Source: DAHUYF01 sp035509275 (lineage in GTDB: Bacteria > Pseudomonadota > Alphaproteobacteria > ATCC43930 > CGMCC-115725). From it: DNA of 64,000 nt. Shown in pieces: positions 1 to 9,030 of this stretch (positions are counted from its first letter, which is position 1; every line of letters begins with the position of its first letter). The notes below the pieces were generated by a model that was given only the letters and a program-made list of their open reading frames with translations, did no database searches and had not been told where the DNA came from. The position numbers and the translations under genes were made by a program. Where the stretch lies: positions 5,386 to 69,385 of the forward strand of contig DATJLU010000037.1 in assembly GCA_035509275.1 (NCBI GenBank), in the 5' to 3' direction.

Positions 1-83
1 ATCGGGATGGCACACACGATATACGCGGCCGAGCACGCAAGCGGAGCGGGCCACAAACCGTCGGCTTCTCTTTTCTTTTCTCT

Positions 84-118
84 AGGAAAAAGAAGACGCC
101 GCCTGGCCGGCGGCGCCT
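84..118 (-). terminator. Intrinsic terminator after the first HTH gene
   Basis: Read on the minus strand just after the stop at 130, a 9-bp stem (GGCGCCGCC with GGCGGCGTC, one G-T wobble) around a 5-nt loop is followed by TTCTTTTT. This is a typical rho-independent terminator for the 130-657 gene. Confidence 0.7.
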
Positions 119-129
119 CACGTGATCGC

Positions 130-657
130 TCAGGCGCCGCGCACAGCGGCGACCGCGTGCGCCTTGATAGCCCGCGCCGGCTTCGACGTCTGTTCGCGCG
201 CAAGCAAGCGCTCGAGCTCGAGGCGGACACGCGCCGTCGACCGCATCAACCGGTCAGTCGCCTCCTGCAGCTCGGCAGCGCTTTGCGCCGAACCCTCGAC
301 CACTTGATCGAGGGCAACGAGAAACGAGGCAATATCAGCGCTGACTCGCTCGCGCAGTTCGGCCCCGAGCACGCGTTCATCGGCGGCGCGCATGGTATGC
401 GACGTCCTTACGGAGGGCCCGCCGATACGCTCTTCCGGTGCTGACGTCCGCGCTTTCTGGCTCGGCGCGAGCTCTGCTCGCTCACCCTCCTCTGCCGCCC
501 GGAAGGCGCCGGTCCGTTTGATGATGTAGCGGATGGCTGGAGCGGTGCAGCCATAATCCCGCCCGAGCTGGGCGATGGAATCGCCCGCCTGATACCTTGC
601 GACGATCTTTGACCACTCGCTGCGTGCTATCTTTCCCTTTTCTCTAGCCCCGGACAT
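130..657 (-). CDS. Helix-turn-helix DNA-binding protein (paralog 1)
   Basis: A 175-residue protein. Residues about 12-50 (WSKIVARYQAGDSIAQL, then RDYGCTAPAIRYIIKRTG) form a recognisable helix-turn-helix of the resolvase/GcrA-like type, with a conserved Trp before it. A low-complexity linker follows, then a C-terminal helical region (about 105-160) rich in Leu, Glu and Arg that probably dimerises. The gene at 1425-1817 has the same architecture and similar sequence at both ends, so the two are paralogs. The ATG at 657 follows GAGGAAAG. A stretch CTATCTTTCC lies inside the first codons and resembles the AT-rich boxes found across the locus. A regulatory role for the neighbouring polysaccharide genes is inferred. 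Confidence 0.7.
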   Translation of the reverse strand: MSGAREKGKIARSEWSKIVARYQAGDSIAQLGRDYGCTAPAIRYIIKRTGAFRAAEEGERAELAPSQKARTSAPEERIGGPSVRTSHTMRAADERVLGAELRERVSADIASFLVALDQVVEGSAQSAAELQEATDRLMRSTARVRLELERLLAREQTSKPARAIKAHAVAAVRGA

Positions 658-876
658 CTTTGGTCACTTTCCTCGATTACAACCCGACCTATTGGATCGG
701 GTGAAGCGTTCCCATCTCTTATTTAACACATTTCCCCGGAAATGGCACCGCAAAAAATGCAGCGCCTCGGATGTCACAGCCTTGCAGCTGTCACCCGAAA
801 CCGCGTCCTGCAGATTTCGCTCGTCCTCGCTCAAACCGGCCTCGGCCCGGCCCTCCCCCTCCCCTCGCCGCCGCCA
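658..876. other. Intergenic, nothing recognised
   Basis: 219 bases upstream of the first HTH gene and downstream of the 877-1233 gene. It holds an AT-rich patch near 715-735 that may contain the HTH promoter, but no clear -35/-10 pair could be assigned. Open frames here have the composition of shadows. Confidence 0.4.
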
Positions 877-1233
877 TTACTGCGGCCTGCCGATCGGCAC
901 ATCCCTCAGAAACACCGCCGCCAAATGGCGCTCGCGTCGGCGAGCGATCTGAGTTTCGCCGGAAAAAAACGGGAAAACAACGACTTCAGGATTGCACTCC
1001 AGCATCGTTTTGCGCCGCTCGTTTCCCGCCATCCAACGCGACAAGCGCATCGCCACGATCCGCGCCGAGAGTTGCTCGTCGAACCGGCATCGCAGCGTCA
1101 CGTCGGCCTCGCCGCCGAACTTGACGCCCAGCCGCGGGGACGCGATGTCAAATTCCTCCAAGCACTTCCAGATCTCGGCCAAGACCTGCTCCGCGTCTTG
1201 CACCGAAAGACTGCGAAACTCGATTGTAGCCAA
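877..1233 (-). CDS. Small hypothetical protein between the two HTH genes
   Basis: About 118 residues, if read from the TTG at 1233, which follows a GGGGAGAT ribosome-binding site. The open frame extends further upstream, but that part looks non-coding. The sequence begins ATIEFRSLSVQDAEQVLAEI and has an alternating amphipathic pattern, suggesting a compact alpha/beta domain. The C-terminal third is basic and ends PIGRPQ. No family was recognised. It lies between, and on the same strand as, two paralogous HTH genes, so a role as accessory or effector-binding partner is possible but only inferred. An alternative is that the true start lies upstream at 1422. Confidence 0.45.
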   Translation of the reverse strand: MATIEFRSLSVQDAEQVLAEIWKCLEEFDIASPRLGVKFGGEADVTLRCRFDEQLSARIVAMRLSRWMAGNERRKTMLECNPEVVVFPFFSGETQIARRRERHLAAVFLRDVPIGRPQ

Positions 1234-1377
1234 CCCCAATCTCCCCGCCTCTGGGATCGGTCCCCGTGACACTCCCCGTATTTTTTGTTTTCGCACGTGC
1301 GGCACCGGTTTACCAGCCCATAAAAACGTAAAAATAACCCTTGACATCGCAACCAATCCGTCAGCGGACCCGTTCAA

Positions 1378-1389
1378 GGAAAGATAACA
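1378..1389 (-). promoter_or_regulatory. AT-rich box TGTTATCTTTCC
   Basis: On the minus strand, in the spacer upstream of the 877-1233 gene. It matches the recurrent TTATCTTT(T/C)C box seen at 2073, 11670, 19891, 21271 and 30003. Function is inferred from recurrence only. Confidence 0.35.
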
Positions 1390-1424
1390 TATCTCAACCA
1401 GCGCGGAATCGGGGGGACGCACGG

Positions 1425-1817
1425 TCAGCTGCTTTCATGCACCCCGCGCTCGAGTTCGATGCGCATGCGCGCAATGGCGCGGACCAGGTGATCGCTCGAT
1501 TGTCGCAGCTCGTCGATGGTCGCTTCGTCGGCGTTGCGGCGGGCGGCGTCAAAGGTTTCGAGAAATCGGATCATCGCCCCGCCAAGGCGCGAGTTGAGTT
1601 CGGGATTGAGCCACAACAGCCGGTGGGAGGGCGTGAACAGGCCCGCTGTCAATTCACCGAAATACAGCAGATTCCGGCGCACGACACTCGATACCAGGGC
1701 GCCGGAGCAACCGAAGTCGCGAGCGATCGCACTGGCACGTTCGCCCGCGAGATAGCGGTGCAGCACCTTCGGCCATTCGCTTTCCGGGAGCTCTCCGAGA
1801 TTTCGCCGGCCGGCCAT
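1425..1817 (-). CDS. Helix-turn-helix DNA-binding protein (paralog 2)
   Basis: 130 residues from the ATG at 1817, chosen because the alignment with the 130-657 protein begins here and AAGGGGAAACC precedes it. Longer upstream frames look non-coding. Residues about 10-45 (SEWPKVLHRYLAGERASAIA, then RDFGCSGALVSSVVRR) form the helix-turn-helix. The C-terminus (DELRQSSDHLVRAIARMRIE) matches the paralog's helical tail. It sits divergently beside the polysaccharide co-polymerase gene at 2143, a common arrangement for a local regulator. The target and ligand are unknown. Confidence 0.65.
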   Translation of the reverse strand: MAGRRNLGELPESEWPKVLHRYLAGERASAIARDFGCSGALVSSVVRRNLLYFGELTAGLFTPSHRLLWLNPELNSRLGGAMIRFLETFDAARRNADEATIDELRQSSDHLVRAIARMRIELERGVHESS

Positions 1818-2071
1818 GAGGTTTCCCCTTCCCGCGGCATTGTTGCTGACGCGGTCCTCCCCTCGCGGCGTCCCTCGAGCGGCAAAGCCGGCATCCGGCG
1901 ACGCCGCTCGAATGTCGCGCTCCAGCGCTGCCGTAAGGCACGTCACTCGGGCGCTCGCCGCATCCGGCAGTTGATGTACGGACGCAGGCTCAAACGTGGA
2001 CGGCCAAGGTAGACTACTCCAGTCTGCAACATCTTTTCGAAAAGTCAAATTGCGCGACGGTGCCGCGTTGT

Positions 2072-2090
2072 GTTATCTTTTCGTTTATGC
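2072..2090 (+). promoter_or_regulatory. AT-rich box upstream of the Wzc-like gene
   Basis: TGTTATCTTTTCGTTTATG lies about 55 bases before the ATG at 2143, in the 325-base divergent spacer 1818-2142 between the HTH paralog and the polysaccharide co-polymerase. It is one of the TTATCTTTTC boxes. The rest of the spacer holds nothing else recognised. Confidence 0.4.
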
Positions 2091-2142
2091 AAGTCATGCG
2101 CGTGAGGGCGACCGCTCGGCGCCAGTAACGAGGGCAAAGGAC

Positions 2143-4383
2143 ATGGCACCCTATCTCGAGCAGTCCCGCCAACCGGCCAGCGATGGCACGCCGGCGTTCT
2201 CGCTGCGCGAAGTGGTCTCCTCGCTGCGTCGTCACCGCTGGTTTGTTTTTGCCTGCATGCTGATCGGATCCGCAACAGGCGCGGGAATGCTGCTCTCGAT
2301 CCCGCCCACTTACACGGCCGAGAGTTCGATCGTGCTGGATACGCGCAAGCCGCGCCTCGTCGACCTGCCGTCGATCGTCGCCGAACAGACCACCAGTCCC
2401 GAGGTCGCGCAACTGCGCAGCGAGGTCGATGTTCTGGAGAGCGAGAACCTGGCGCGGCGGGTGATCGATGAATTGCATCTCATGAAGAATAAGGAGTTTA
2501 TCGGCGGCCCTTCCTGGTCCGCCACCGCGGTCACCCTGCTCAAGCGCGGCATTCAATCCTATTTGCCTTGGCTGTACGAGCGGTTGCCAATACTTCGGCA
2601 GGCGGCGGCGACACCGGCACCGAGCAATGCGGCGCAGCTGACGCATGCGGTCGCGGTCTATCGTCAGCGTCTCGTCGTCAGCAACGACGGCCGCTCCTAT
2701 ATCATCCGCATACAGTTCAACTCCCACGATCCGCAGCTCGCCGCGCGCATCGTCAACACGCATGTCCAACTCTATCTGGCCGATCAGGTCGCGTTTAAGC
2801 AGGAGATCGGCAAGCAGGCGAGTGCTTGGATGACGCGTGAACTCTCGAATCTCGAGGCGAAGCTCCGGGCGTCCGAGGCGGCCGTACAGTCGTTCCGCGA
2901 GGCGAACCAGATCGTGCAGAGCGGCGACACGACGCTGCTATCGCAGCAGCTGGCCGCGGTCAATGCGCAGATCCCGGTCGTCGACGCCGAACTCGAAAGC
3001 CGGGAGTCTCGGCTGCGGCGCGCCCGCGAGCTGTCGAAGCGTAATTCCATCGATTCCGAATCAGACGTGCTGGACTCGCGACTGGTACAGCAGCTCCGCG
3101 AGCAGGAAGCCACGCTGCAGCAGAAGAAGGCCAATCTCGAGGCGACCTTCGGTGAGCATTACCCGTCGGTCGAGAAGACCAACGCCGAACTCGCTACTCT
3201 CCAACAGGATATCCATATCGCAACCGCCCGGATCTTTCAGAGCTTGCAAAACGATGTCGACGTGGCGCGGGCAAAGGATAACGAGCTGCGCAACCGTCTG
3301 ACCGAGCTCGAGCAGCGCACGATTATCGCCGATCGCGCCGAAGGCAAGCTCCGCGACCTGCGGCGCGAAGTCTCGGCTAACAACGCTCTGATCGAGGTGC
3401 TCCTGACCCGTTACAAGCAGGTGAGCGCGCAGGAGGAAATCCAGCAGGCCGACGCCCGCGTCGTCTCCGCGGCCGTGGCGCCAATCGCACCATCCTTCCC
3501 CAAGCTCGCGGTGCACCTCCCGGTCGTGATCGTGGCATCGTTTCTTTCCGGCGCCGCACTCGCATTCCTCCGGGAACTCACCCGGCCGGGCTTCAAGGGA
3601 ACGCATGAAATCGAGCTGGAATGCGAACTGCCGAGCCTCGGCTCCGTGCCCGTGGTCCCCAGCGTATGGCCGCGGCAGGTGCCGCAGAATCTCATCGCAA
3701 CCGCTCCGCACTCGACCTTCGCCGAGGCGATCCGGTACATCAAGAACTCGATCCAGGCGAGCGGGCTCTCGGTCCGCGCCACGCCAAAGACCTTCCTGAT
3801 CACATCGTCGCTGCCGCACGAGGGTAAATCGGTGCTGGCGATGTCGCTGGCGCGAAGCTTCGCAATAGCGGGCAAGAAAACGCTCCTCATCGATTGCGAC
3901 CTGCGCAATCCGTCGGTCGCGACGGCCATGACGCGTCCGCGAGAGACCCCCTCTCTGGCGCAAGTGCTCAATCGCGACGTCGACTGGCGCGACGCCATCT
4001 ACAAAGATGACAAGTCGCCGCTCGAGGTGATATGTGCCGCCACGGGAACCCCGGCGCCGCACGATCTCGTGGCGTCACCGGTCATGCGCGCGCTGATCGA
4101 CCAGTGCCGACGCCACTACGACATCGTGATCTTGGATTCGCCGCCGATCACCGCCGTATCCGACGCGCTCATCCTGTCTCGCTGGGTGGATGCGACCATG
4201 CTCACCATCCGCTGGGGTGCGACGCCGCGCGAGATAGCGAAAACGTCGTTGAACAAGCTTTTTCAGAGTGGCGCGCGACTGTGCGGGGCGGTGCTCACGC
4301 AAGTGGATCTGCAGCGCGGCGTCTTCTCGCCGGCCGAGATCGAATACTATCACAAGCAGAACCGGGTCTACTATGCGCGATAG
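2143..4383 (+). CDS. Wzc/GumC-type polysaccharide co-polymerase with tyrosine autokinase domain
   Basis: 746 residues from the ATG at 2143. An upstream frame to 1996 exists, but the Wzz domain begins shortly after this ATG. The order is cytoplasmic N-terminus, membrane segment (WFVFACMLIGSATGAGMLL), a long periplasmic region with coiled-coil segments, a second membrane segment (VVIVASFLSGAALAFL), then a BY-kinase domain. That domain has Walker A (SSLPHEGKS), Walker A' (LLIDCDLRNP) and Walker B (IVILDSPP). The C-terminus carries four tyrosines (EYYHKQNRVYYAR), the usual autophosphorylation cluster though a short one. The family controls chain length and export in Wzy-dependent exopolysaccharide synthesis. 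It leads a plus-strand run with the flippase and glycosyltransferases. Confidence 0.9.
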   Translation: MAPYLEQSRQPASDGTPAFSLREVVSSLRRHRWFVFACMLIGSATGAGMLLSIPPTYTAESSIVLDTRKPRLVDLPSIVAEQTTSPEVAQLRSEVDVLESENLARRVIDELHLMKNKEFIGGPSWSATAVTLLKRGIQSYLPWLYERLPILRQAAATPAPSNAAQLTHAVAVYRQRLVVSNDGRSYIIRIQFNSHDPQLAARIVNTHVQLYLADQVAFKQEIGKQASAWMTRELSNLEAKLRASEAAVQSFREANQIVQSGDTTLLSQQLAAVNAQIPVVDAELESRESRLRRARELSKRNSIDSESDVLDSRLVQQLREQEATLQQKKANLEATFGEHYPSVEKTNAELATLQQDIHIATARIFQSLQNDVDVARAKDNELRNRLTELEQRTIIADRAEGKLRDLRREVSANNALIEVLLTRYKQVSAQEEIQQADARVVSAAVAPIAPSFPKLAVHLPVVIVASFLSGAALAFLRELTRPGFKGTHEIELECELPSLGSVPVVPSVWPRQVPQNLIATAPHSTFAEAIRYIKNSIQASGLSVRATPKTFLITSSLPHEGKSVLAMSLARSFAIAGKKTLLIDCDLRNPSVATAMTRPRETPSLAQVLNRDVDWRDAIYKDDKSPLEVICAATGTPAPHDLVASPVMRALIDQCRRHYDIVILDSPPITAVSDALILSRWVDATMLTIRWGATPREIAKTSLNKLFQSGARLCGAVLTQVDLQRGVFSPAEIEYYHKQNRVYYAR

Positions 4384-4464
4384 AGCCTTAAGGTTCGCGG
4401 CCGCACGCATGTGCGCCGGCAGTACGCCCAAGGTGCACCAGAACCGGCGCTCGCCGTAGCGCGC

Positions 4465-5892
4465 ATGCTGGCGAAATTCGGCTCGATTCAGCTGCTCGGG
4501 CGGTTCCTGCCCGGGCTGATCAGCTTCCTGGTGGCCGCCGGCCTGACGCGCGTGTTGCCGCCTGAGCAATACGGCACCTTTGGACTGGCCTTGGCGCTTT
4601 CCCAGCTGTTCGCGCTTGGAGTATTCGGCTGGCTCGGCCTCTCGATAACGCGTCTGGCGACGGGGCGGACCCTTGAGTCTCGCTTCGCGACGACCGTGTT
4701 CACGGTCTTTGCCGTGCCGGCCGTCCTGGTGTGCTTCGCCGGCGGGCTGTCCTTCCTGCTGCCACTGCCGGAAGATGCCGCAGTCATGGTAGCCGCCGCC
4801 GCAGCCGGCAGCATCGTTCTTGGCTATTTCGACGTGAACTCCGCGTTCCTCACCGCCGCCTTCGACTTCCGCGGCTTTCTCGCCTTCAATCTCAGTCGCG
4901 CGGCAACGGGTGCGGCATTGGTTCTGGCCGCGGCCTATTTCACCCACAAGGGGCTCGCAGTGTTCGCGGTTTCGCTGATGGCGACCCTCTTCGTCTGCGT
5001 GCTGTTTCCGCGCCGGGTTCGGATCTCTTTCAGGAGCGGCGTCGATCGCGAGGTCCTGGCCCGGCTTGTCCGCTTTGGGATGCCGATCGCCGCCAGTCTT
5101 TCCCTCTTCTCGCTTTCCGCCTGGTCGGATCGGCTCATCTTGAGCGTCTACGCCGGGATCGCAGCGGTGGGGTTTTACACCGCTGCGACAGTCGTCGTGC
5201 AAAACAGCCTGCAGATGGTAAGTCAGGCGATCGGCTCCGCGGCCTACCCCTTGGCGGTCCTGGCCTATGACAGCGGCAACCGCCTCGCCAGCAATCGCCA
5301 GCTCGAGCAGAACTTTATTGCGCTTATCGGCGTGCTGCTGCCGGGCGCCGTCGGTCTTTCTCTGCTCGCGCCCAACATCGTCGCGGTCCTTGTGGGCCCC
5401 AGCTATCGTGAGGCGGTGATCCGCCTCACCCCGCTCCTCGCGTCGGCGGCGGTGATTTCCGGAATACGGAGCAATTTTGTCGACCATGCCTTCCAATTGA
5501 CCGGCAGCACTTGGCACTACTTCTGGATCTCGGCCGGCATGGCGACAGTCAATCTCGTCGCGCTGATCCTGCTCGTCGCGCAGTTCGGTTATATGGGCGC
5601 CGGCGGGGCGGTAATCCTGACCGAGCTCACCGGTCTCGTTCACGCTGTGCTGGCGGCGCGCCGAGTCTATCGGATGCCCTTCCCGCTGCGCGACGCGGCC
5701 AAGGTCGCAGCGGGAGTATCGGCGATGGCCGTCGCGCTTGTGCCATTCATGCATCTCAGCGGCCGCGTCGCGCTTTCGGGCCAGATTGCGTTGGGCTTTG
5801 CCGTCTACGTCCTCGCCTTGTGGTCGCTGAACCTCCTCAACCTGCGACAGACGACGATGAGCACGCTGCAGCGCTGGTTGACCGCACGATGA
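4465..5892 (+). CDS. Wzx-type oligosaccharide flippase
   Basis: About 475 residues, if started at the ATG at 4465; an ATG at 4411 in frame is also possible and neither has a strong ribosome-binding site. The protein is almost entirely hydrophobic, with around 12-14 predicted membrane segments. It begins with the family-like stretch IQLLGRFLPGLISFLVAAGL followed by LPPEQYGTFGLALALSQL, typical of polysaccharide biosynthesis (RfbX/Wzx) transporters. It should flip undecaprenyl-diphosphate-linked repeat units across the inner membrane. Its stop overlaps the next ATG in an ATGA, so the two are translationally coupled. Confidence 0.88.
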   Translation: MLAKFGSIQLLGRFLPGLISFLVAAGLTRVLPPEQYGTFGLALALSQLFALGVFGWLGLSITRLATGRTLESRFATTVFTVFAVPAVLVCFAGGLSFLLPLPEDAAVMVAAAAAGSIVLGYFDVNSAFLTAAFDFRGFLAFNLSRAATGAALVLAAAYFTHKGLAVFAVSLMATLFVCVLFPRRVRISFRSGVDREVLARLVRFGMPIAASLSLFSLSAWSDRLILSVYAGIAAVGFYTAATVVVQNSLQMVSQAIGSAAYPLAVLAYDSGNRLASNRQLEQNFIALIGVLLPGAVGLSLLAPNIVAVLVGPSYREAVIRLTPLLASAAVISGIRSNFVDHAFQLTGSTWHYFWISAGMATVNLVALILLVAQFGYMGAGGAVILTELTGLVHAVLAARRVYRMPFPLRDAAKVAAGVSAMAVALVPFMHLSGRVALSGQIALGFAVYVLALWSLNLLNLRQTTMSTLQRWLTAR

Positions 5893-7631
5893 CGCGGCCA
5901 ACCGGCAGCACACCGAGCCGACAATCGATGCCAGGCGGCGCGCGGAAGCTGCGTTTTGCCATTATATGCCGCGGCTTCGCCTTCCCGGCTTGGCAAGCCG
6001 CCGCCCTTCGCGATCTCCTCGCATCAGGTCTGGCGGAGCCGGTGCTGCTGCTGATTGTCGATGAGAGCGCGGATAACGCGCCGACCGAAGCGCGAACCTG
6101 GCGATCCCTGTTTTATCGCCTCTACCAGCGCTTCTGGGGCGTGCCGCGCCTCAAAGCGCTTCGACCCGTGGATCTGACGGAGGAGATCGGCCATTTGCCA
6201 GCCATTTGGCAGCAAGAGCACGCGGCAGGTTTTGGGGCCAGCGAGGTGACGGAGCTGCGCGGCTGCCGGCCGGACTTCATTCTTCAATTCGCTTTTTTAC
6301 ATGATGCGGACGAGCTCTCGTCGGCGTGCCGGTTCGGCATCTGGACCTACGATGCATATCCCGAGGACTGCCACGGAACGCTGACCGCCTTCTGGAGCTA
6401 CCGGCAAGGTCGGCCCACTCTGGCTCGCGCATTGCTTCGAGTCGGCGGCGTGCCGTCAGGGGTATTGCATCAGGGCTGGTTTCGCGCGGGAGCGAGCTGT
6501 GCAGGCAGCCTGGATGCCGCGCTCTTTGGCAGCGCCGATTGGTGCATGCGGGTATGTCGTCAGCTCCTGCTCGCACTCGACGGGGCGAGCGCACTGCCGC
6601 CGCTTGGCGCGCTGCCGGGACGGACGCCGCCGGCGGGCAATGGCGACGTCCTCCGCTTTCTCGCACGCCGGGCAGGCGCGATGATCATGGCCGTCTTTCG
6701 GCAGTACTTCCTTTTGGAGTACTGGAATATCGGTATCATCGATGCCGAGATCGAGCGCGTGGTCTCCTGCGGAGCGCCCGCGTCGGTGCGCTGGCTGCCC
6801 TCGCCTCGGCCGCTGCACTATCACGCGGATCCCTTTGCTCTGCCAAGCCAGCCGGGAGCGATCCTGTTCGAGGAATACAATCATGCCACCGGGCTTGGCT
6901 GGATTTCCGCGATCTCACTTGCCGATCGAGAGAGCGCGCCGCGGCGAATTGCGGCCTTCGATCAGGGGACGCATCGCTCCTATCCGTTTCTGTTTTCCTT
7001 CGAAGGTGCAACGTTCTGCATTCCGGAAAGCGCTTCCGACCGGCGGGTCGAGCTTTATCGTGCGGTTCGCTTTCCCGACCTTTGGCAGCATGCCGGAACG
7101 CTCATAAAAGACTTTCCGGCGCTCGACAGCTCGCTTTTTTTCCACGGCGACCGCTGGTGGCTCTTCTGTACGAGCGGCGAGCCGGGAGGTGAGCACAAGC
7201 TCTATGCCTGGCACGCCACGGACCTGCTCGGGACATGGGAACCGCATGCCCTCAACCCGCTGAAATGCGACGTCTCCTCAAGCCGACCTGCCGGGCGACC
7301 TTTCCTCATGGGAGGCGCGCTTTTCCGGCCGGCGCAGGACTGCTCCCGGACCTATGGCGGAGCCGTTGTCGTCAATCGCATCGTCACCCTCACGCCGACC
7401 GATTTCGCAGAAATTCCGACAGCACGCATCGCGCCATCCGCCGCGAGCGGCTATGGCGACGGGCTGCACACGCTATGCCCCTTCGGCCGGACGACGATCA
7501 TCGACGGCAAGCGCTACCGCTTCGATCTGCGCGCTCCCTACCTGAAGGTGAAGCGTGCCAGGCTATTGGGAGAGGTCCGACACAGCCCGGCGGCCGTCCT
7601 GTCGATGTCCGGCGGTATGGGCCGGCGATGA
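5889..7631 (+). CDS. Formyltransferase-like / GINT1-type beta-propeller protein
   Basis: 580 residues from the ATG at 5889, overlapping the flippase stop. The N-terminal part (about 1-270) resembles a formyltransferase-fold domain: a start FAIICRGFAFPAWQAAALRD and a central FGIWTYDAYPEDCHGTLTAF, the counterpart of the WSFHHGD-type loop in that family. The C-terminal part (about 300-570) resembles the five-bladed propeller found at the N-terminus of glucosamine inositolphosphorylceramide transferases: HYHADPFALPSQPGAILFEE, then GDRWWLFCT. Similar fused proteins occur in bacterial polysaccharide loci with unknown chemistry. N-formylation or other sugar decoration is inferred. Its stop overlaps the next start (ATGA). 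Confidence 0.7.
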   Translation: MTRPTGSTPSRQSMPGGARKLRFAIICRGFAFPAWQAAALRDLLASGLAEPVLLLIVDESADNAPTEARTWRSLFYRLYQRFWGVPRLKALRPVDLTEEIGHLPAIWQQEHAAGFGASEVTELRGCRPDFILQFAFLHDADELSSACRFGIWTYDAYPEDCHGTLTAFWSYRQGRPTLARALLRVGGVPSGVLHQGWFRAGASCAGSLDAALFGSADWCMRVCRQLLLALDGASALPPLGALPGRTPPAGNGDVLRFLARRAGAMIMAVFRQYFLLEYWNIGIIDAEIERVVSCGAPASVRWLPSPRPLHYHADPFALPSQPGAILFEEYNHATGLGWISAISLADRESAPRRIAAFDQGTHRSYPFLFSFEGATFCIPESASDRRVELYRAVRFPDLWQHAGTLIKDFPALDSSLFFHGDRWWLFCTSGEPGGEHKLYAWHATDLLGTWEPHALNPLKCDVSSSRPAGRPFLMGGALFRPAQDCSRTYGGAVVVNRIVTLTPTDFAEIPTARIAPSAASGYGDGLHTLCPFGRTTIIDGKRYRFDLRAPYLKVKRARLLGEVRHSPAAVLSMSGGMGRR

Positions 7632-8998
7632 ACGACGTCGCCGAAATCGACGTTGCGGCGCGCCATGCCTCGCGGCCCGGCAAGCTCAAGATCGCCTTCG
7701 TTGCCGACCAATTCTCGCCTCCGGTGTTCGACGGGTCGACCTTTGTCTACAAGAACTGGGTCGACTTTCTCAGTGAGCACTATGCGCTTTACGCTATCTT
7801 TTTCAGCTACCATGGAGACGGCGTCGATGCCGCGCAGCGCTACCTGACCGAACGTTGCGAGGCACATTTGATATTGCCAGGCGCGCCGAGCAATCGTCTG
7901 TGGAAGATTCTCCGCGCAGCGTCGCGGTTCACCACCGGAACCGTGTTCGCGCCCCGCTGGATCGAGGAGCTTGGTCGCGCAGGCATCCATCGTGCCATCG
8001 CGGAATTTATCCGCGGCCACAATCTTCGCCTGTTCCTAGTCAGCAAGCTTGGCTCCGTACCGCTCTTCGGCGAAAGAAATTTGCATCGGACGGGTGCTCG
8101 CTTCCTTCTCGATACCCACGACGATTTTGTGGCCCGCGAATCTCAGGACCGCGAAGCTCTCATCGATCTCTTCGAGCGATTCCCCGAGCTGAAGGGCCAC
8201 GCGCGGTTTCGCGATATGCGCCTGCGCCAATTGTTGTCGCGCCTTGTGCCGCGGCGCGCGCGAGCGCAAGAGGCACGGCTCTGCGCACTTTTCGACTGTG
8301 TGCTGTCGAGCTCGCCAGGCGAGCACGCCTTCTACCAGGCGGCTCTCGCCGACGTCGTGCCTTGCATCCATCTCGGGTGGCCGCCGCGAAAGGGAGAGCC
8401 CCCCGTCCACGGGAACGCCGACAGTATCCCCGCGTCATTTGATGTCGGCTTCATCGGCGGCGACAATCCATTCAACGTCGCAGCCGTGCTGTTTTTCTGC
8501 ACCGAGGTTTTGCCGCTCGTTCGCGAGTCGCGCCCGGATTTCACCGTACTGATTGCCGGAAACGTCGCTCACCCGCTTGCCCATCTCGGGCACCACTGGC
8601 CCGGGGTCGAGGTGTGCGGCTATCTCCCCGACGCGCATTCGTTTTACGACCGCGTACGGGTGGTCGTCGTGCCGCTGCTCTCAGGCACCGGCGTGAGTAT
8701 CAAGACGGTAGACGCGCTTGACAGAGGCAAGCCCGTCGTCTCGACGCGCATTGGGGCGCGCGGGCTCGCCGACTGGGCCGCCCATCCGCGCCTCTTCATT
8801 GCCGATGATGCCCAAGGTTTTGCCGCAAACGTGCTTGCGCTCTGCGATCCCACTCAACCCGCGAGAGGCTGCAGTGCCTGCGGCGCCGGCTCTCCCGCTT
8901 CCGAAACCGGCTCGACAATCTCGTTTCGCTCTGCGTTCGAACAGCTCCTGCGACGCTATGGCGACGTCGACGATGCGCTTCTCGGGCGTGGCGAATGA
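7628..8998 (+). CDS. Glycosyltransferase, GT4/GT-B type
   Basis: 456 residues from the ATG at 7628, which overlaps the previous stop. It has an N-terminal Rossmann-like start (KLKIAFVADQFSPPVFDGST). The C-terminal donor-binding half contains a GT-B-like stretch (VVVPLLSGTGVSIKTVDALD, then GKPVVSTRIGARGL). It is the last gene of the coupled block 2143-8998 (co-polymerase, flippase, propeller protein, transferase). It probably adds one sugar of the repeat unit at the cytoplasmic face of the membrane. Donor and acceptor cannot be read from the sequence. Confidence 0.82.
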   Translation: MNDVAEIDVAARHASRPGKLKIAFVADQFSPPVFDGSTFVYKNWVDFLSEHYALYAIFFSYHGDGVDAAQRYLTERCEAHLILPGAPSNRLWKILRAASRFTTGTVFAPRWIEELGRAGIHRAIAEFIRGHNLRLFLVSKLGSVPLFGERNLHRTGARFLLDTHDDFVARESQDREALIDLFERFPELKGHARFRDMRLRQLLSRLVPRRARAQEARLCALFDCVLSSSPGEHAFYQAALADVVPCIHLGWPPRKGEPPVHGNADSIPASFDVGFIGGDNPFNVAAVLFFCTEVLPLVRESRPDFTVLIAGNVAHPLAHLGHHWPGVEVCGYLPDAHSFYDRVRVVVVPLLSGTGVSIKTVDALDRGKPVVSTRIGARGLADWAAHPRLFIADDAQGFAANVLALCDPTQPARGCSACGAGSPASETGSTISFRSAFEQLLRRYGDVDDALLGRGE

Positions 8999-9030
8999 AA
9001 AACCAATCGGTAGGGCAAGCACGAGATGTC

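Noticed and set aside
7..444. Plus-strand ORF of 145 residues at the left edge
   Set aside because: Arg-rich reading opposite the HTH gene, no ribosome-binding site, no recognisable motif.
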